Shown here one piece after another: positions 7,764-16,699 of a stretch of 64,000 bases of DNA; position 1 is the stretch's first letter, and each line of letters opens with the position of its first letter. The stretch is from Corynebacterium alimapuense (GTDB lineage Bacteria; Actinomycetota; Actinomycetes; Mycobacteriales; Mycobacteriaceae). The position numbers were made by a program, and so were the translations under genes. The stretch lies in assembly GCF_003716585.1 (NCBI RefSeq), contig NZ_PTJO01000005.1, forward strand, positions 349,899 to 413,898. Direction: 5' to 3'. The notes under the pieces are model-generated. The model saw only the letters and a list, made by a program, of their open reading frames with translations. It ran no database searches and was not told the origin of the DNA.

Positions 7764-8591
7764 ATGAGCATCATTATTACTGGAGCCTCCGATGGGATCG
7801 GCGCGGCCGCCGCCCGTCAGATTCACCGAGAACTACCCGACACTCACCTGGTCCTGGTGGGGCGCAACCCCCAGAAAACTCGTGCGGTAGCCGACGAAAT
7901 CGGCGCCGACCACCATGTCGCCGATTTTGCTCACCTCGACGAGGTCCGCGATCTTGCTGCTGAGCTGTCCACACTCGAGCACATCGACACCTTGGCTAAC
8001 AACGCCGGAGGGCTGTTCTCCGGACCCACTCAGACTGTGGACGGCTTCGAGTTGACCTGGCAGGTCAACTACCTAGCTCCCTATCTACTGACTAATCTGC
8101 TGATGGATCAGTTGCTCTCCGCGCAAGCATCGGTGGTCTCTACCTCATCGGCGGCATCGGTATTAATGTCGCGCTTTGATGCTGATGACCTCGACAGCTC
8201 CAATAATTACAATGCAACTCGCGCCTATGGCAATGCCAAACTCGGCAATGTCTTGTTTACGAAAGCTCTACATGAGCGCTTCCATTCCGCAGGGCTCAAT
8301 GCTGTTGCCTTCCACCCTGGTGTCATTGCCACCAACTTCGCCGCGGAGACTTCCAGCCCCATGCGTTTCGGCTACCGCACTGGGCTATCGAAAATGCTCA
8401 CCCCGGCAACCGCAGGTGGAGAAAATCTGGCCTACTTCACTACTGGAGTACCAGGCATTCACTGGGAATCTGGCCGCTATTACAACGACAAACGTCGTCC
8501 AGGATTCCAACGTCGATCTGCCCAAAAGCCAGCTTTGGTTGATCGTGTCTTCGATGAGACCGCGAATGCTCTTGGTGTGTCATGGTCGTGA
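7764..8591 (+). CDS. Short-chain dehydrogenase/reductase
   Basis: A 275-residue classical-type SDR. It has the nucleotide-binding motif TGASDGIGAAAAR at the N-terminus, NNAGG in the middle, the catalytic Ser in STSSAASV and the YGNAK form of YxxxK. Sequence resembles retinol dehydrogenase/WWOX-like SDRs. The substrate cannot be deduced. A GTG one codon upstream is possible, but the ATG at 7764 is favoured because TACACT ends 7 nt before it, placing the predicted transcript start at the codon itself. It precedes prfC, which has its own promoter signal. Confidence 0.85.
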   Translation: MSIIITGASDGIGAAAARQIHRELPDTHLVLVGRNPQKTRAVADEIGADHHVADFAHLDEVRDLAAELSTLEHIDTLANNAGGLFSGPTQTVDGFELTWQVNYLAPYLLTNLLMDQLLSAQASVVSTSSAASVLMSRFDADDLDSSNNYNATRAYGNAKLGNVLFTKALHERFHSAGLNAVAFHPGVIATNFAAETSSPMRFGYRTGLSKMLTPATAGGENLAYFTTGVPGIHWESGRYYNDKRRPGFQRRSAQKPALVDRVFDETANALGVSWS

Positions 8592-8653
8592 TTGGGGGAT
8601 ACTGACGCAACCGGTTCGGGCTCCTGTCCTCACAGCGACTACGCTGGCTAAAC

Positions 8654-10285
8654 ATGAGCACCACCGCTGAGGCCTCACGTCGCCGCACATTCGCCGTCAT
8701 TGCCCACCCCGACGCAGGTAAATCCACCCTGACTGAGGCTTTGGCGCTGCACGCGCACGTGATCAACGAAGCCGGCGCCGTCCACGGAAAAGGCGGCCGT
8801 AAAGCAACCGTCTCGGACTGGATGGAGATGGAAAAGGATCGCGGTATCTCCGTGGCCTCCTCCGCCCTGCAATTCGAATACGCGCCCGAAGGCCACAAGG
8901 GTCGTCCCTACATGATCAACCTCGTCGACACCCCAGGTCACGCGGATTTCTCCGAGGACACCTACCGCGTCCTCACTGCCGTCGATGCCGCAGTCATGCT
9001 CATTGATGCTGCTAAGGGCTTGGAGCCACAAACTCTCAAGCTCTTTCGAGTATGCAAAGCTCGCGGCCTGCCGATCATTACCGTGGTCAACAAGTGGGAC
9101 CGGCCAGGCCGGGAACCGCTAGAGCTCGTCGATGAGATCGTCTCCGAGATCGGATTGCAGCCCACCCCCATGTTCTGGCCAGTAGGTATCGCCGGAGACT
9201 TCCGCGGTCTGGCCCGAGTAAGCGATGAGGGCGAAGCAGAAGAGTACATCCACTTCACTCGCACCGCCGGTGGTTCCACCATCGCACCAGAAGAGATCTA
9301 CTCCTCTGAGCAGGCGGCGGAAAAAGAAGAACTTGACTGGGAACGCGCTGTCGAAGAGGCCGAACTACTGGCCGCCGATGGAGCTATGCATGATCAAGAG
9401 ATGTTCGAGCAGTGTGTCACTTCTCCGTTGATCTTTGCCTCCGCCATGCTCAACTTCGGTGTCCACCAAATTTTAGATACCCTGTGCGAGATCGCTCCCT
9501 CGCCCTCTCCTCGTGAGAGCGACCCGAAGGTCGTCGAGGCATCGAGCACTGCCATCGACGTGGTTCGTAATGTCAACGATGATTTCTCCGGTGTGGTGTT
9601 TAAGGTACAAGCGGGCATGGATCGCAAACACCGAGATTCACTAGCCTTCATGCGGGTGGCTTCCGGGGAATTCGACCGCGGAATGCAGATTACCCATGCC
9701 CAGTCTGGGCGTAGTTTCTCTAGTAAATATGCGCTAACGGTGTTTGGTCGTACCCGTGAAACGGTCGAGACCGCTTTCCCCGGAGATATCGTCGGCTTGG
9801 TCAACGCTGGCTCCCTAGCCCCAGGCGATACTCTCTACGCTGGCCGCAAATGTCAGTACCCACCGATGCCGCAATTCGCGCCGGAGAACTTCCGTACGCT
9901 GCGGGCCAAGTCGCTGGGCAAGTACAAGCAGTTTCGTAAGGCACTCGAACAGCTCGATTCCGAGGGGGTTGTTCAGATCCTGCGCAACGATGCCCGCGGC
10001 GATGCCAACCCAGTCATGGCTGCCGTTGGCCCCATGCAGTTCGAGGTGATGCAGGCTCGGATGGACAACGAATACAACGTCGAGACCGTCACCGAGTCGA
10101 TCCCCTACTCGGTTGCCCGACGCACTGATGCAGAATCCGCCCCGGGGCTCAGCCGCCAGCGCGGAGTGGAGATCTTCACCCGAACTGACGGCGAGCTCAT
10201 CGCGCTCTTTGGCGATAAGTGGAAGCTTGCCTTCATTGAAAAGGAACATCCCGAGCTGACGATGGATCCGATGGTCGCAGACTAA
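8654..10285 (+). CDS. prfC: Peptide chain release factor 3
   Basis: A 543-residue translational GTPase that recycles RF1/RF2 after termination. The G1 motif is AHPDAGKSTLTEAL, the G3 is DTPGHADFSEDTYR and the G4 is NKWDR. The insertion pattern GKGGRKATVSDWMEMEKDRGISV is diagnostic of RF3 and not EF-G. Domain II and the C-terminal domain (MAAVGPMQFEVMQARMDNEY) are complete. The ATG lies 8 nt after TACGCT, consistent with a leaderless transcript. Its stop overlaps the start of the next small gene as TAATG, so the two are probably co-translated. Confidence 0.95.
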   Translation: MSTTAEASRRRTFAVIAHPDAGKSTLTEALALHAHVINEAGAVHGKGGRKATVSDWMEMEKDRGISVASSALQFEYAPEGHKGRPYMINLVDTPGHADFSEDTYRVLTAVDAAVMLIDAAKGLEPQTLKLFRVCKARGLPIITVVNKWDRPGREPLELVDEIVSEIGLQPTPMFWPVGIAGDFRGLARVSDEGEAEEYIHFTRTAGGSTIAPEEIYSSEQAAEKEELDWERAVEEAELLAADGAMHDQEMFEQCVTSPLIFASAMLNFGVHQILDTLCEIAPSPSPRESDPKVVEASSTAIDVVRNVNDDFSGVVFKVQAGMDRKHRDSLAFMRVASGEFDRGMQITHAQSGRSFSSKYALTVFGRTRETVETAFPGDIVGLVNAGSLAPGDTLYAGRKCQYPPMPQFAPENFRTLRAKSLGKYKQFRKALEQLDSEGVVQILRNDARGDANPVMAAVGPMQFEVMQARMDNEYNVETVTESIPYSVARRTDAESAPGLSRQRGVEIFTRTDGELIALFGDKWKLAFIEKEHPELTMDPMVAD

Positions 10286-10650
10286 TGGGCATTTTTGGTT
10301 TTGGTCGCCGCGAATTAGTCTCTGTCCCGAGCAATATTGCCCAGATATCCGTCTCCGCATTGACAGTAAGCACCGCAGAGAGCCTGGTTATCATTAGTGT
10401 CAACGCGGAGACGGCAGCAGTGTTGGTCAAAGCCGCAAGATCACGTCGCCCGCACCTTCTTGTCGGCGATCATTCCAGCGTCAATTTGATCCCGGTCAAA
10501 GATGCCCGGCTTTCTCCCGCCTATGACCCGGATGTCGGTTGGATTATCCCGATGCTGCCGGGAGTATCCGATTCTATAGTCGATCTGGTCTCAGATGGAC
10601 CTGGCGTCTACGAGATCGAGGGCTTAAATCTCGCAGTAGTGGTGGACTAA
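10285..10650 (+). CDS. Small conserved-looking protein of unknown function
   Basis: A 121-residue protein whose ATG overlaps the prfC stop (TAATG). I do not recognise the family. It is hydrophobic-to-neutral with alternating short beta-like segments (ISVSALTVSTAESLVIISVNAETAAVLV), no signal peptide, no membrane span and no Cys. The fold looks like a small alpha/beta domain. Tight coupling to prfC suggests a shared transcript and possibly a translation-related or merely co-regulated role. A strong bidirectional terminator follows 12 bases later. No function is claimed. Confidence 0.7.
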   Translation: MGIFGFGRRELVSVPSNIAQISVSALTVSTAESLVIISVNAETAAVLVKAARSRRPHLLVGDHSSVNLIPVKDARLSPAYDPDVGWIIPMLPGVSDSIVDLVSDGPGVYEIEGLNLAVVVD

Positions 10651-10662
10651 AGCTAGTCCTAG

Positions 10663-10715
10663 AAAAAGCTCATCTCCAGGCCGCTTACGCACCAAGACCT
10701 GGAGAGGAGCTTTTT
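10663..10715. terminator. Strong bidirectional terminator
   Basis: The 18-base arms aaaaagctcatctccagg and cctggagaggagcttttt, with one mismatch, enclose a 17-base loop. They lie between the convergent prfC-linked small gene and rraA. The A5/T5 ends serve both strands. Confidence 0.88.
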
Positions 10716-10767
10716 GCGTGTGCATTCCAGGAGTATTAACCACTCCTGAACCACACGAGATTGGATA

Positions 10768-11265
10768 TTAGGCAGGAGCGTCCACCGGAGATTCCGTCAC
10801 GACAATGCCATCGGAATCGGCATAGAGAATCTGACCGGGGACGAATTCCACTCCGCCAAAGGAAACGGTGACATCCTTGTCCCCTACGCCGTCTTTGGCG
10901 GACTTACGCGGGTTAGTACCAAGCGCCTTGGCCCCGAATGTCATGGTGCCCACTACAGCAGAATCCCGGATAGCGCCGAGAATGACTACTCCGGCCCAGC
11001 CGTTTTCTACCCCGGCAGCGGCGATGAGATCGCCCATCAAAGCGGTGTGGACGGAGCTGTCACCATCTACGACCAGCACTCCCCCTTCGTTGGGCGTGTT
11101 GAGCGTCTTTTTCACCAAACCGTTGTCTTGGAAGCACTTGATGGTGGTGATCGGTCCGCAGAATTCGGTGACCCCACCGTAGTTGGTGAACTGGGTATCG
11201 CAGGAACGAACGTTCTCGCCGATGATGTCAACCAAATCGGCAGTGGCGATAAATGTGATGGACAT
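10768..11265 (-). CDS. rraA: RraA-family protein (RNase E regulator-like / HMG aldolase-like)
   Basis: A 165-residue RraA-fold protein. Characteristic motifs are DTQFTNYGG near the N-terminus, [33 protein letters not shown] and [14 protein letters not shown]. In E. coli RraA binds and inhibits RNase E; other members are 4-hydroxy-4-methyl-2-oxoglutarate aldolases, with metal ligands in the GAIRD region. Both possibilities remain here. The GD-x20-R-D pattern associated with aldolase activity seems present (GDLIA through GAIRD), so an enzymatic role is plausible. The gene lies downstream of aceA on the same strand, but a terminator separates them. Confidence 0.85.
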   Translation of the reverse strand: MSITFIATADLVDIIGENVRSCDTQFTNYGGVTEFCGPITTIKCFQDNGLVKKTLNTPNEGGVLVVDGDSSVHTALMGDLIAAAGVENGWAGVVILGAIRDSAVVGTMTFGAKALGTNPRKSAKDGVGDKDVTVSFGGVEFVPGQILYADSDGIVVTESPVDAPA

Positions 11266-11299
11266 AGGAGAGCTTCTTTCTGTAGGTGGCCTGAGTCAG

Positions 11300-11347
11300 G
11301 AAAACAGAAAATGGCATGAACCGTGAGCTATCACGATTCATGCCATT
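11300..11347 (-). terminator. Terminator after aceA
   Basis: The 17-bp stem aatggcatgaaccgtga / tcacgattcatgccatt has one mismatch and a 4-base loop. Read on the minus strand it is followed by TTTTCTGTTTT. It lies 32 bases beyond the aceA stop. Confidence 0.88.
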
Positions 11348-11378
11348 ATCAACTAGATGGTCTATCTGTGGCTAGTCC

Positions 11379-12674
11379 TTAGTGGAACTGGCCTTCCTCG
11401 GTGGAGCCCTTGAGGGAGGTGGTGGAGGACTGGGGATCAACGGTGGTGGCGACGGTGTCGAAGTAGCCGGCGCCAACCTCACGCTGGTGCTTGACGGCGG
11501 TGAAGCCGCGCTCTTCGGCTGCCTTGAACTCACGGTTCTGCAGGTCAACGAAGGCGGGCATGCCCTCGCGGGCGTAGCCGTAGGCCAGGTCGAACATGCC
11601 GTAGTTCAGTGCGTGGAAGCCGGCGAGGGTGATGAACTGGAAGGTGAAGCCCATTGCGCCCAGTTCCTTCTGGAACTTAGCGATCTCGTCTGCATCAAGG
11701 TGTGCGGACCAGTTGAAGGACGGGGAGCAGTTGTAGGACAGCAGCTGGTCCGGGAACTCAGCGTGGACGCCGTCGGCGAACTTCTTGGCCAGCTCGAGGT
11801 CCGGGGTACCGGTCTCCATCCAGATCATGTCTGCGTAAGGAGCGTAGGACTTGGCGCGAGAGATGCAAGACTCCAGGCCGTTCTTGATCTTGTAGAAGCC
11901 CTCAGCGGTGCGCTCACCGGTGATGAAGGGCTTATCGCGATCATCAACGTCGGAGGTGATCAGGGTGGCGGCCTCAGCATCGGTACGAGCGATGACGACG
12001 GTCGGGGTGTCGGCGACGTCAGCAGCCAGACGAGCAGAGGTCAGGGTGCGGATGTGCTGCTGGGTCGGGATGAGGACCTTGCCGCCGAGGTGTCCACACT
12101 TCTTCTCAGAAGCGAGCTGATCTTCCCAGTGGGTACCGGCAGCGCCGGCAGTGATCATGGACTTCTGCAGCTCGTAGACGTTCAGCGCGCCGCCGAAGCC
12201 AGCCTCGCCGTCAGCAACGATCGGAACAAGCCAGTTGTCGACGGAGTCGTCGCCCTCGACGCGGGAGATCTCGTCGGCGCGCAGCAGCGCGTTGTTGATA
12301 CGACGAACCACGTTGGGGACAGAGTTTGCCGGGTACAGCGACTGGTCCGGGTAGGTCTGACCTGCGAGGTTAGCGTCGCCGGCCACCTGCCAACCGGAGA
12401 GGTAAACAGCCTTCAGGCCAGCGCGGACCTGCTGAACTGCCATGTTGCCGGTGAGGGCACCAAGGGAGTTGATGTAGGAACCGTCACGCTTGGAGACGTT
12501 TTCCCAGAGGATCTCAGCACCGCGGCGGGCGAGGGTGTTCTCCTCGATGACGTTGCCCTGAAGCTGGGCAACCTGCTCAGCGGTGTAATCGCGGGTGATG
12601 CCTTCCCAGCGGGGGTTTTCGTCCCAGTCCTTCTGGATTTCAGCTGCGGTACGTGCCTGGCCGGTAGTGGTCAT
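11379..12674 (-). CDS. aceA: Isocitrate lyase
   Basis: A 431-residue enzyme that splits isocitrate into glyoxylate and succinate, the first step of the glyoxylate shunt. The signature [13 protein letters not shown] carries the catalytic Cys, and [33 protein letters not shown] and [12 protein letters not shown] are typical. Length matches the C. glutamicum enzyme. It is divergent from aceB across a 465-base control region with candidate GlxR, RamA and RamB sites, consistent with acetate induction and glucose repression. The opposite strand is also open over the whole gene, but this is a codon-bias artefact. Confidence 0.97.
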   Translation of the reverse strand: MTTTGQARTAAEIQKDWDENPRWEGITRDYTAEQVAQLQGNVIEENTLARRGAEILWENVSKRDGSYINSLGALTGNMAVQQVRAGLKAVYLSGWQVAGDANLAGQTYPDQSLYPANSVPNVVRRINNALLRADEISRVEGDDSVDNWLVPIVADGEAGFGGALNVYELQKSMITAGAAGTHWEDQLASEKKCGHLGGKVLIPTQQHIRTLTSARLAADVADTPTVVIARTDAEAATLITSDVDDRDKPFITGERTAEGFYKIKNGLESCISRAKSYAPYADMIWMETGTPDLELAKKFADGVHAEFPDQLLSYNCSPSFNWSAHLDADEIAKFQKELGAMGFTFQFITLAGFHALNYGMFDLAYGYAREGMPAFVDLQNREFKAAEERGFTAVKHQREVGAGYFDTVATTVDPQSSTTSLKGSTEEGQFH

Positions 12675-12776
12675 TGAGGGGACTCACTTTCCTGTCTTCG
12701 TGCTCCGGTCGCATAAGGCTTCCGGGCGGGGGTATGGAGGAGGATCCACCGCGGGCTTCTAAAGTCCAAGTTATTC

Positions 12777-12792
12777 GGTGGCGTGTCTCACA
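12777..12792. promoter_or_regulatory. Candidate GlxR site, aceA side
   Basis: GGTGGCGTGTCTCACA keeps the GTG-N8-CAC core of the CRP-like consensus TGTGA-N6-TCACA, with two outer mismatches. It lies about 105 bases before aceA. Confidence 0.5.
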
Positions 12793-12843
12793 GAATGGTC
12801 GATAAAGTGCCCCACGTCAACGACTTTGGCGGTTCAAGTTGTG

Positions 12844-12865
12844 TGCGGGGGTAGCGGGGGTTTTT
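12844..12865. promoter_or_regulatory. Candidate tandem RamA boxes
   Basis: Two GCGGGGGT-like runs (tgcgggggta and gcgggggttt) lie side by side. RamA sites in C. glutamicum are short G- or C-runs flanked by A/T/C, often in pairs. A third G-run, GGGCGGGGGT, is at 12724-12733. Confidence 0.45.
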
Positions 12866-12868
12866 GCT

Positions 12869-12880
12869 AACTTTGCAAAA
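12869..12880. promoter_or_regulatory. Candidate RamB site
   Basis: AACTTTGCAAAA matches the RamB motif (A/G)AACTTTGCAAA almost completely. It lies four bases after the RamA-like runs. RamB represses glyoxylate genes on glucose in C. glutamicum. Confidence 0.65.
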
Positions 12881-13058
12881 CTCACAACTCTGGCCCGTAG
12901 ACATTCCGTTTTCCAGCAACCGGCCCAGCCTGCACAAACGAATGGAAATCAAAACCGCAGGTATCGTCGGTATCGATTCAGGAGTCTCCAGAATGTAGGG
13001 GTGAGACCGGCCAGACAACAGGGGTAATATGTGGCTAAATCCGCAAAATCATTTACCC

Positions 13059-13074
13059 CGTGACTGAAATCACT
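13059..13074. promoter_or_regulatory. Candidate GlxR site, aceB side
   Basis: CGTGACTGAAATCACT contains GTGA-N6-TCAC intact and differs from the full consensus only at the outer bases. It lies 65 bases before the aceB start, in a position fit for repression. Confidence 0.65.
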
Positions 13075-13139
13075 TAGTCTGGGTCTATCGCAAAGACGCG
13101 ACTGACCATGCATATTCCGTACTTTTCAAGGAGCTTCAG

Positions 13140-15338
13140 ATGACTCAGACTGAGTCCAGGGACACCACCGAGCGCATTGAGATCGCAGGCCTTCAGGTTG
13201 CCAAGGTCCTGCATGACTTCCTCGCCGAGGATGTTCTTCCCGCGGTAGGGGTCAGCGCCGACGACTTCTGGCCAGGATTCGCTGAGCTCGTCAAGGATTT
13301 CACGCCCCGCAACAAGGAACTGCTGGCTCGTCGCGATGAGCTCCAAGCCAAAATGGATGAGCATTTCCAAGCAAACTCTGGCCAACCCGACCCCGCTGAG
13401 CTAGAGGCTTTCCTCCGTGAAATCGGCTATTTGGTCGATGCTCCCGAGGACGGCGAAATCCGCACTCGCGGCATTGATGATGAAATCGCGACCATGGCCG
13501 GCCCGCAGCTAGTCGTCCCGATTCTCAACGCTCGCTTTGCATTGAATGCTGCGAACGCACGCTGGGGATCACTCTATGATGCCCTCTACGGCACCAACGC
13601 CATCTCCGATGAGGGTGGCGCCGAGAAGGGCCGCGGATACAACCCTGCCCGCGGCCGCAAGGTCATTGATTGGGGCCGTGAATTCCTCGATGCCGCCGTC
13701 CCGTTGAAGGGCGCCTCCCACGCTGACGTCGATCGTTACTCCATCACCGATGGATACCTCGCCGCACACATCTCAGGCTCCGAGTACCGGTTGGAAGACA
13801 AGAGCGCCTACCGCGGCTTCTCCGGCGTCTTCGGTGATCCGGAGTCCATCCTGCTGCGCAACAACGGCCTGCACATTGAGCTCAAGATCGATCCGACCAC
13901 CCCGGTGGGCAAGGATGACAAGGCCGGTATCACTGATATCGTCCTCGAATCTGCGATCTCCACCATCATGGACTTCGAAGACTCTGTCACCGCTGTCGAC
14001 GGCGAGGACAAAACCCTCGGATACCGTAACTGGTTCGGACTCAACACCGGTTCGCTGAAAGAAGAAGTCGCCAAGGGCGACCGGACCATCACTCGTGCGC
14101 TGAATCCAGACCGAGAGTTCATCGGCCGTACCGGCACCGATATCCGTCTCCACGGCCGTTCTCTGCTGTTTGTCCGCAATGTTGGACACCTCATGCAGAA
14201 CCCGGCCATCTTGGTCGACGGCGAGGAGATCTTCGAAGGTCTCATGGATGCAGTCATCACGACCATCTGCGCTATCCCAGGCCTGGATGTCCGTAACCCA
14301 CTGCGTAACTCCCGCACCGGCTCCATCTACATCGTCAAGCCCAAGCAGCACGGCCCCGACGAAGTTGCTTTCACCAATGACCTATTCGCCCGCGTTGAGG
14401 ATCTGCTCAGCCTGCCGCGTTACACCCTCAAGGTCGGCGTCATGGATGAGGAGCGTCGCACCTCGGTCAACCTCGACTCCTGCATCATGAACGTCGCTGA
14501 CCGGTTGGCCTTCATCAACACCGGCTTCCTTGACCGCACCGGCGATGAGATCCACACCTCCATGCAGGCTGGCGCTATGGTCCGCAAGGCTGCCATGCAG
14601 ACCGCACCGTGGAAGCAAGCCTACGAAGATGCCAACGTCGACGCTGGTCTGGCACGTGGCTTGTCCGGTAAGTCTCAGATCGGCAAGGGCATGTGGGCCA
14701 TGACTGAGCTGATGGGCGAAATGCTTGAAGCCAAGATCGCTCAGCCCCGCGAAGGTGCAAACACCGCATGGGTCCCCTCCCCGACCGGCGCTACTTTGCA
14801 CGCCACTCACTACCACCGTGTCGACGTCTTCGCTGTCCAAGAAGAGCTCAAGGCTGCAGGTCGCCGCGACACCTTCTCTCGCCTGCTGACCGTCCCGGTC
14901 TCCCCGTCCACCGAGTGGTCGGACGAAGAGAAGAAGGAAGAGCTCGACAACAACTGCCAGTCCATCTTGGGCTATGTTGTTCGCTGGGTTGAGCAGGGTG
15001 TTGGTTGCTCCAAGGTCCCCGACATCCACGATGTCGCCTTGATGGAAGACCGCGCTACACTGCGTATTTCCTCCCAGTTGCTGTGCAACTGGTTGGTTCA
15101 CGGTGTCGTTTCCGAAGAGCAGGTCATCGAGTCCCTCGAACGAATGGCATCAGTCGTCGACCGCCAGAACGAGGGCGATCCGACCTACTTGCCGATGGCC
15201 GATGATTTCGACTACTCCATCGCTTTCCAGGCTGCCAAGGAATTGATCTTCAATGGCACCAAGTCCCCCTCCGGCTACACCGAGCCGATCTTGCACGCCA
15301 AGCGTCGCGAGTTCAAGCTGCGCCAGGGCATCAAGTAA
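13140..15338 (+). CDS. aceB: Malate synthase G
   Basis: A 732-residue single-chain malate synthase of the G type (GlcB fold), which condenses glyoxylate with acetyl-CoA. Recognisable segments are [16 protein letters not shown] (acidic metal site), [47 protein letters not shown] and [15 protein letters not shown]. The C-terminal region [21 protein letters not shown] carries the general-base Asp region of the family. The ATG is preceded by AAGGAG with 6 bases of spacing. It is divergently transcribed from aceA and shares its control region. Two hairpins, the second with T5, end the transcript. Confidence 0.97.
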   Translation: MTQTESRDTTERIEIAGLQVAKVLHDFLAEDVLPAVGVSADDFWPGFAELVKDFTPRNKELLARRDELQAKMDEHFQANSGQPDPAELEAFLREIGYLVDAPEDGEIRTRGIDDEIATMAGPQLVVPILNARFALNAANARWGSLYDALYGTNAISDEGGAEKGRGYNPARGRKVIDWGREFLDAAVPLKGASHADVDRYSITDGYLAAHISGSEYRLEDKSAYRGFSGVFGDPESILLRNNGLHIELKIDPTTPVGKDDKAGITDIVLESAISTIMDFEDSVTAVDGEDKTLGYRNWFGLNTGSLKEEVAKGDRTITRALNPDREFIGRTGTDIRLHGRSLLFVRNVGHLMQNPAILVDGEEIFEGLMDAVITTICAIPGLDVRNPLRNSRTGSIYIVKPKQHGPDEVAFTNDLFARVEDLLSLPRYTLKVGVMDEERRTSVNLDSCIMNVADRLAFINTGFLDRTGDEIHTSMQAGAMVRKAAMQTAPWKQAYEDANVDAGLARGLSGKSQIGKGMWAMTELMGEMLEAKIAQPREGANTAWVPSPTGATLHATHYHRVDVFAVQEELKAAGRRDTFSRLLTVPVSPSTEWSDEEKKEELDNNCQSILGYVVRWVEQGVGCSKVPDIHDVALMEDRATLRISSQLLCNWLVHGVVSEEQVIESLERMASVVDRQNEGDPTYLPMADDFDYSIAFQAAKELIFNGTKSPSGYTEPILHAKRREFKLRQGIK

Positions 15339-15341
15339 GGC

Positions 15342-15415
15342 GTAAATCCTCACAGATTTACTAGGTTATTAAGTAGCCCCGTCCACCTTTAATAGGTGGT
15401 CGGGGCTTGCTTTTT
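15342..15415 (+). terminator. Tandem terminators after aceB
   Basis: A small perfect 7-bp hairpin (gtaaatc/gatttac, 15342-15361) is followed by a strong stem agccccgtccacct/aggtggtcggggct (15375-15408). TTGCTTTTT follows the second stem. The second is the likely main terminator. Confidence 0.88.
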
Positions 15416-15592
15416 GCCTCCGGTATCTTCGCAAACATCGCAAAGCCAGTACCCCCACCGATCCACCACGTCAGCCGGCGATCAATTGACCCGATTATTT
15501 TCATCCACAACATAGTGCTTTAACCACGCCCTGACGGTTTCAACCTCTATCTCAATAGCAACGAGTTGGCCCGCGGTACTACCCTTGGGTCC

Positions 15593-16699
15593 ATGGATTT
15601 CCCCGCCCCAAGAAATTTGTCCGACCTCATCTCTGATGGAGCACTTACCCAAGCAGGTGTTGACGCCGCTTGGCTCGCTGACATTGGTGAGATCTCCGGG
15701 GTGGAATTTAGCGGTGAGCAAGTCCGCGTACACCGATCAGGAAAAGACCCACTGGATCTACCAGGCCGGTTGGTGGCCACGATCCAGAATCAGGAATGGA
15801 CCTGGGAACAGGACTTCCCGCAACTGGAGCTTCCAGAACTCCATAATGGTGTTCCCGCCAGCGACGCCCTCATTGCGGCTGCCCGCACTCTCAATGGGAA
15901 TGTCCCTATTCTATTGGCTCCTACCGAGAACCTCACCCGGGCCATCGCTGTCGGATTCCATCCGGCTCCAGGACCGACGCGCCCAGCCCTGATCGCGGGC
16001 TTAGCTGCGGTGGTTAACACCAAAAATGGCCACCTTGATATTCACCGCGCGTTGATGGGTTTCGCCGCTGCACGAGGCCTGGGTATCCGCAACGAAGGTG
16101 ATGTGCTGACTCTTTCCGATGGCACCGAAGTCACGTTGGCGGGTTCTCGAGTCATTGATGTCGCTGGGGGTCTCTCGCTCGCGGATGTTCGGGCCGACGC
16201 GCGATTCTTCTCCGCTGAGCACCAGCTCTTCTACGAAGGACGCTGGCCCAACGCTGAGCTCAAAGTCGATCTCAACCGCGGCAAAGCACTGGTAGATCAG
16301 CGTCTGCAGGCTAAGGCCATCGTCATCGCCACGATCACTGATCAAGAGTGGACATGGGCTTGGGCCGATCCTCATCTACCACCAAATGAGAGTGCCAATC
16401 TTCGTCAATTCGGCCTCGACCATGGAATTCCGGCTCTGTTCCAAGAGCAGTGTCCGCTTCCCGAAGCACTGAAACTAGATCTCACGGATGCGGCTAAACC
16501 GATACTTGGCATGTGGACTCATGGGTACTGCCCGCTCAACGCGTACACCACCGCGGTAGTGCTTCTCGACGCCCCGGAGCTGCACCTTCCCGCTCCCACC
16601 GAGGCTGCGGTGGCAGCCACGTGGCAAGCGCCGATTGACCCCGAGCTAGATCTTGACCGAGCACAGAGCGCTTACCGAGCTCATCGTCAGATCAGCTGA
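15593..16699 (+). CDS. Unknown protein with two tandem DUF6882-like domains
   Basis: A 368-residue soluble protein made of two related halves. The first half has LVATIQNQEWTWEQDFPQ and the second has IVIATITDQEWTWAWADPHL, each followed by a conserved Leu-rich helix and the GIPA/GVPA element; this W-T-W pattern resembles DUF6882 proteins. I know of no function for the family. There are no transmembrane segments or signal peptide. The ATG at 15593 lies 7 nt after TACCCT, suggesting a leaderless start; a TTG nine codons upstream lacks support. The 3' end overlaps the convergent hydratase gene by 8 bases. Confidence 0.7.
   Translation: MDFPAPRNLSDLISDGALTQAGVDAAWLADIGEISGVEFSGEQVRVHRSGKDPLDLPGRLVATIQNQEWTWEQDFPQLELPELHNGVPASDALIAAARTLNGNVPILLAPTENLTRAIAVGFHPAPGPTRPALIAGLAAVVNTKNGHLDIHRALMGFAAARGLGIRNEGDVLTLSDGTEVTLAGSRVIDVAGGLSLADVRADARFFSAEHQLFYEGRWPNAELKVDLNRGKALVDQRLQAKAIVIATITDQEWTWAWADPHLPPNESANLRQFGLDHGIPALFQEQCPLPEALKLDLTDAAKPILGMWTHGYCPLNAYTTAVVLLDAPELHLPAPTEAAVAATWQAPIDPELDLDRAQSAYRAHRQIS

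Larger units (their letters stand above)
12675..13139. promoter_or_regulatory. aceA-aceB divergent control region
   Basis: These 465 bases contain no gene. They hold two GTG-N8-CAC elements typical of GlxR/CRP sites, G-rich runs resembling RamA boxes and an AACTTTGCAAA element matching the RamB consensus as I know it from C. glutamicum. The sites are listed separately. In C. glutamicum this intergenic region is controlled by these same three regulators. Transcription starts are not obvious by eye. Confidence 0.75.

Noticed and set aside
11382..12677. A 431-codon open frame opposite aceA
   Set aside because: It mirrors aceA exactly, has no family resemblance and is explained by strong codon bias that leaves the antisense frame open.
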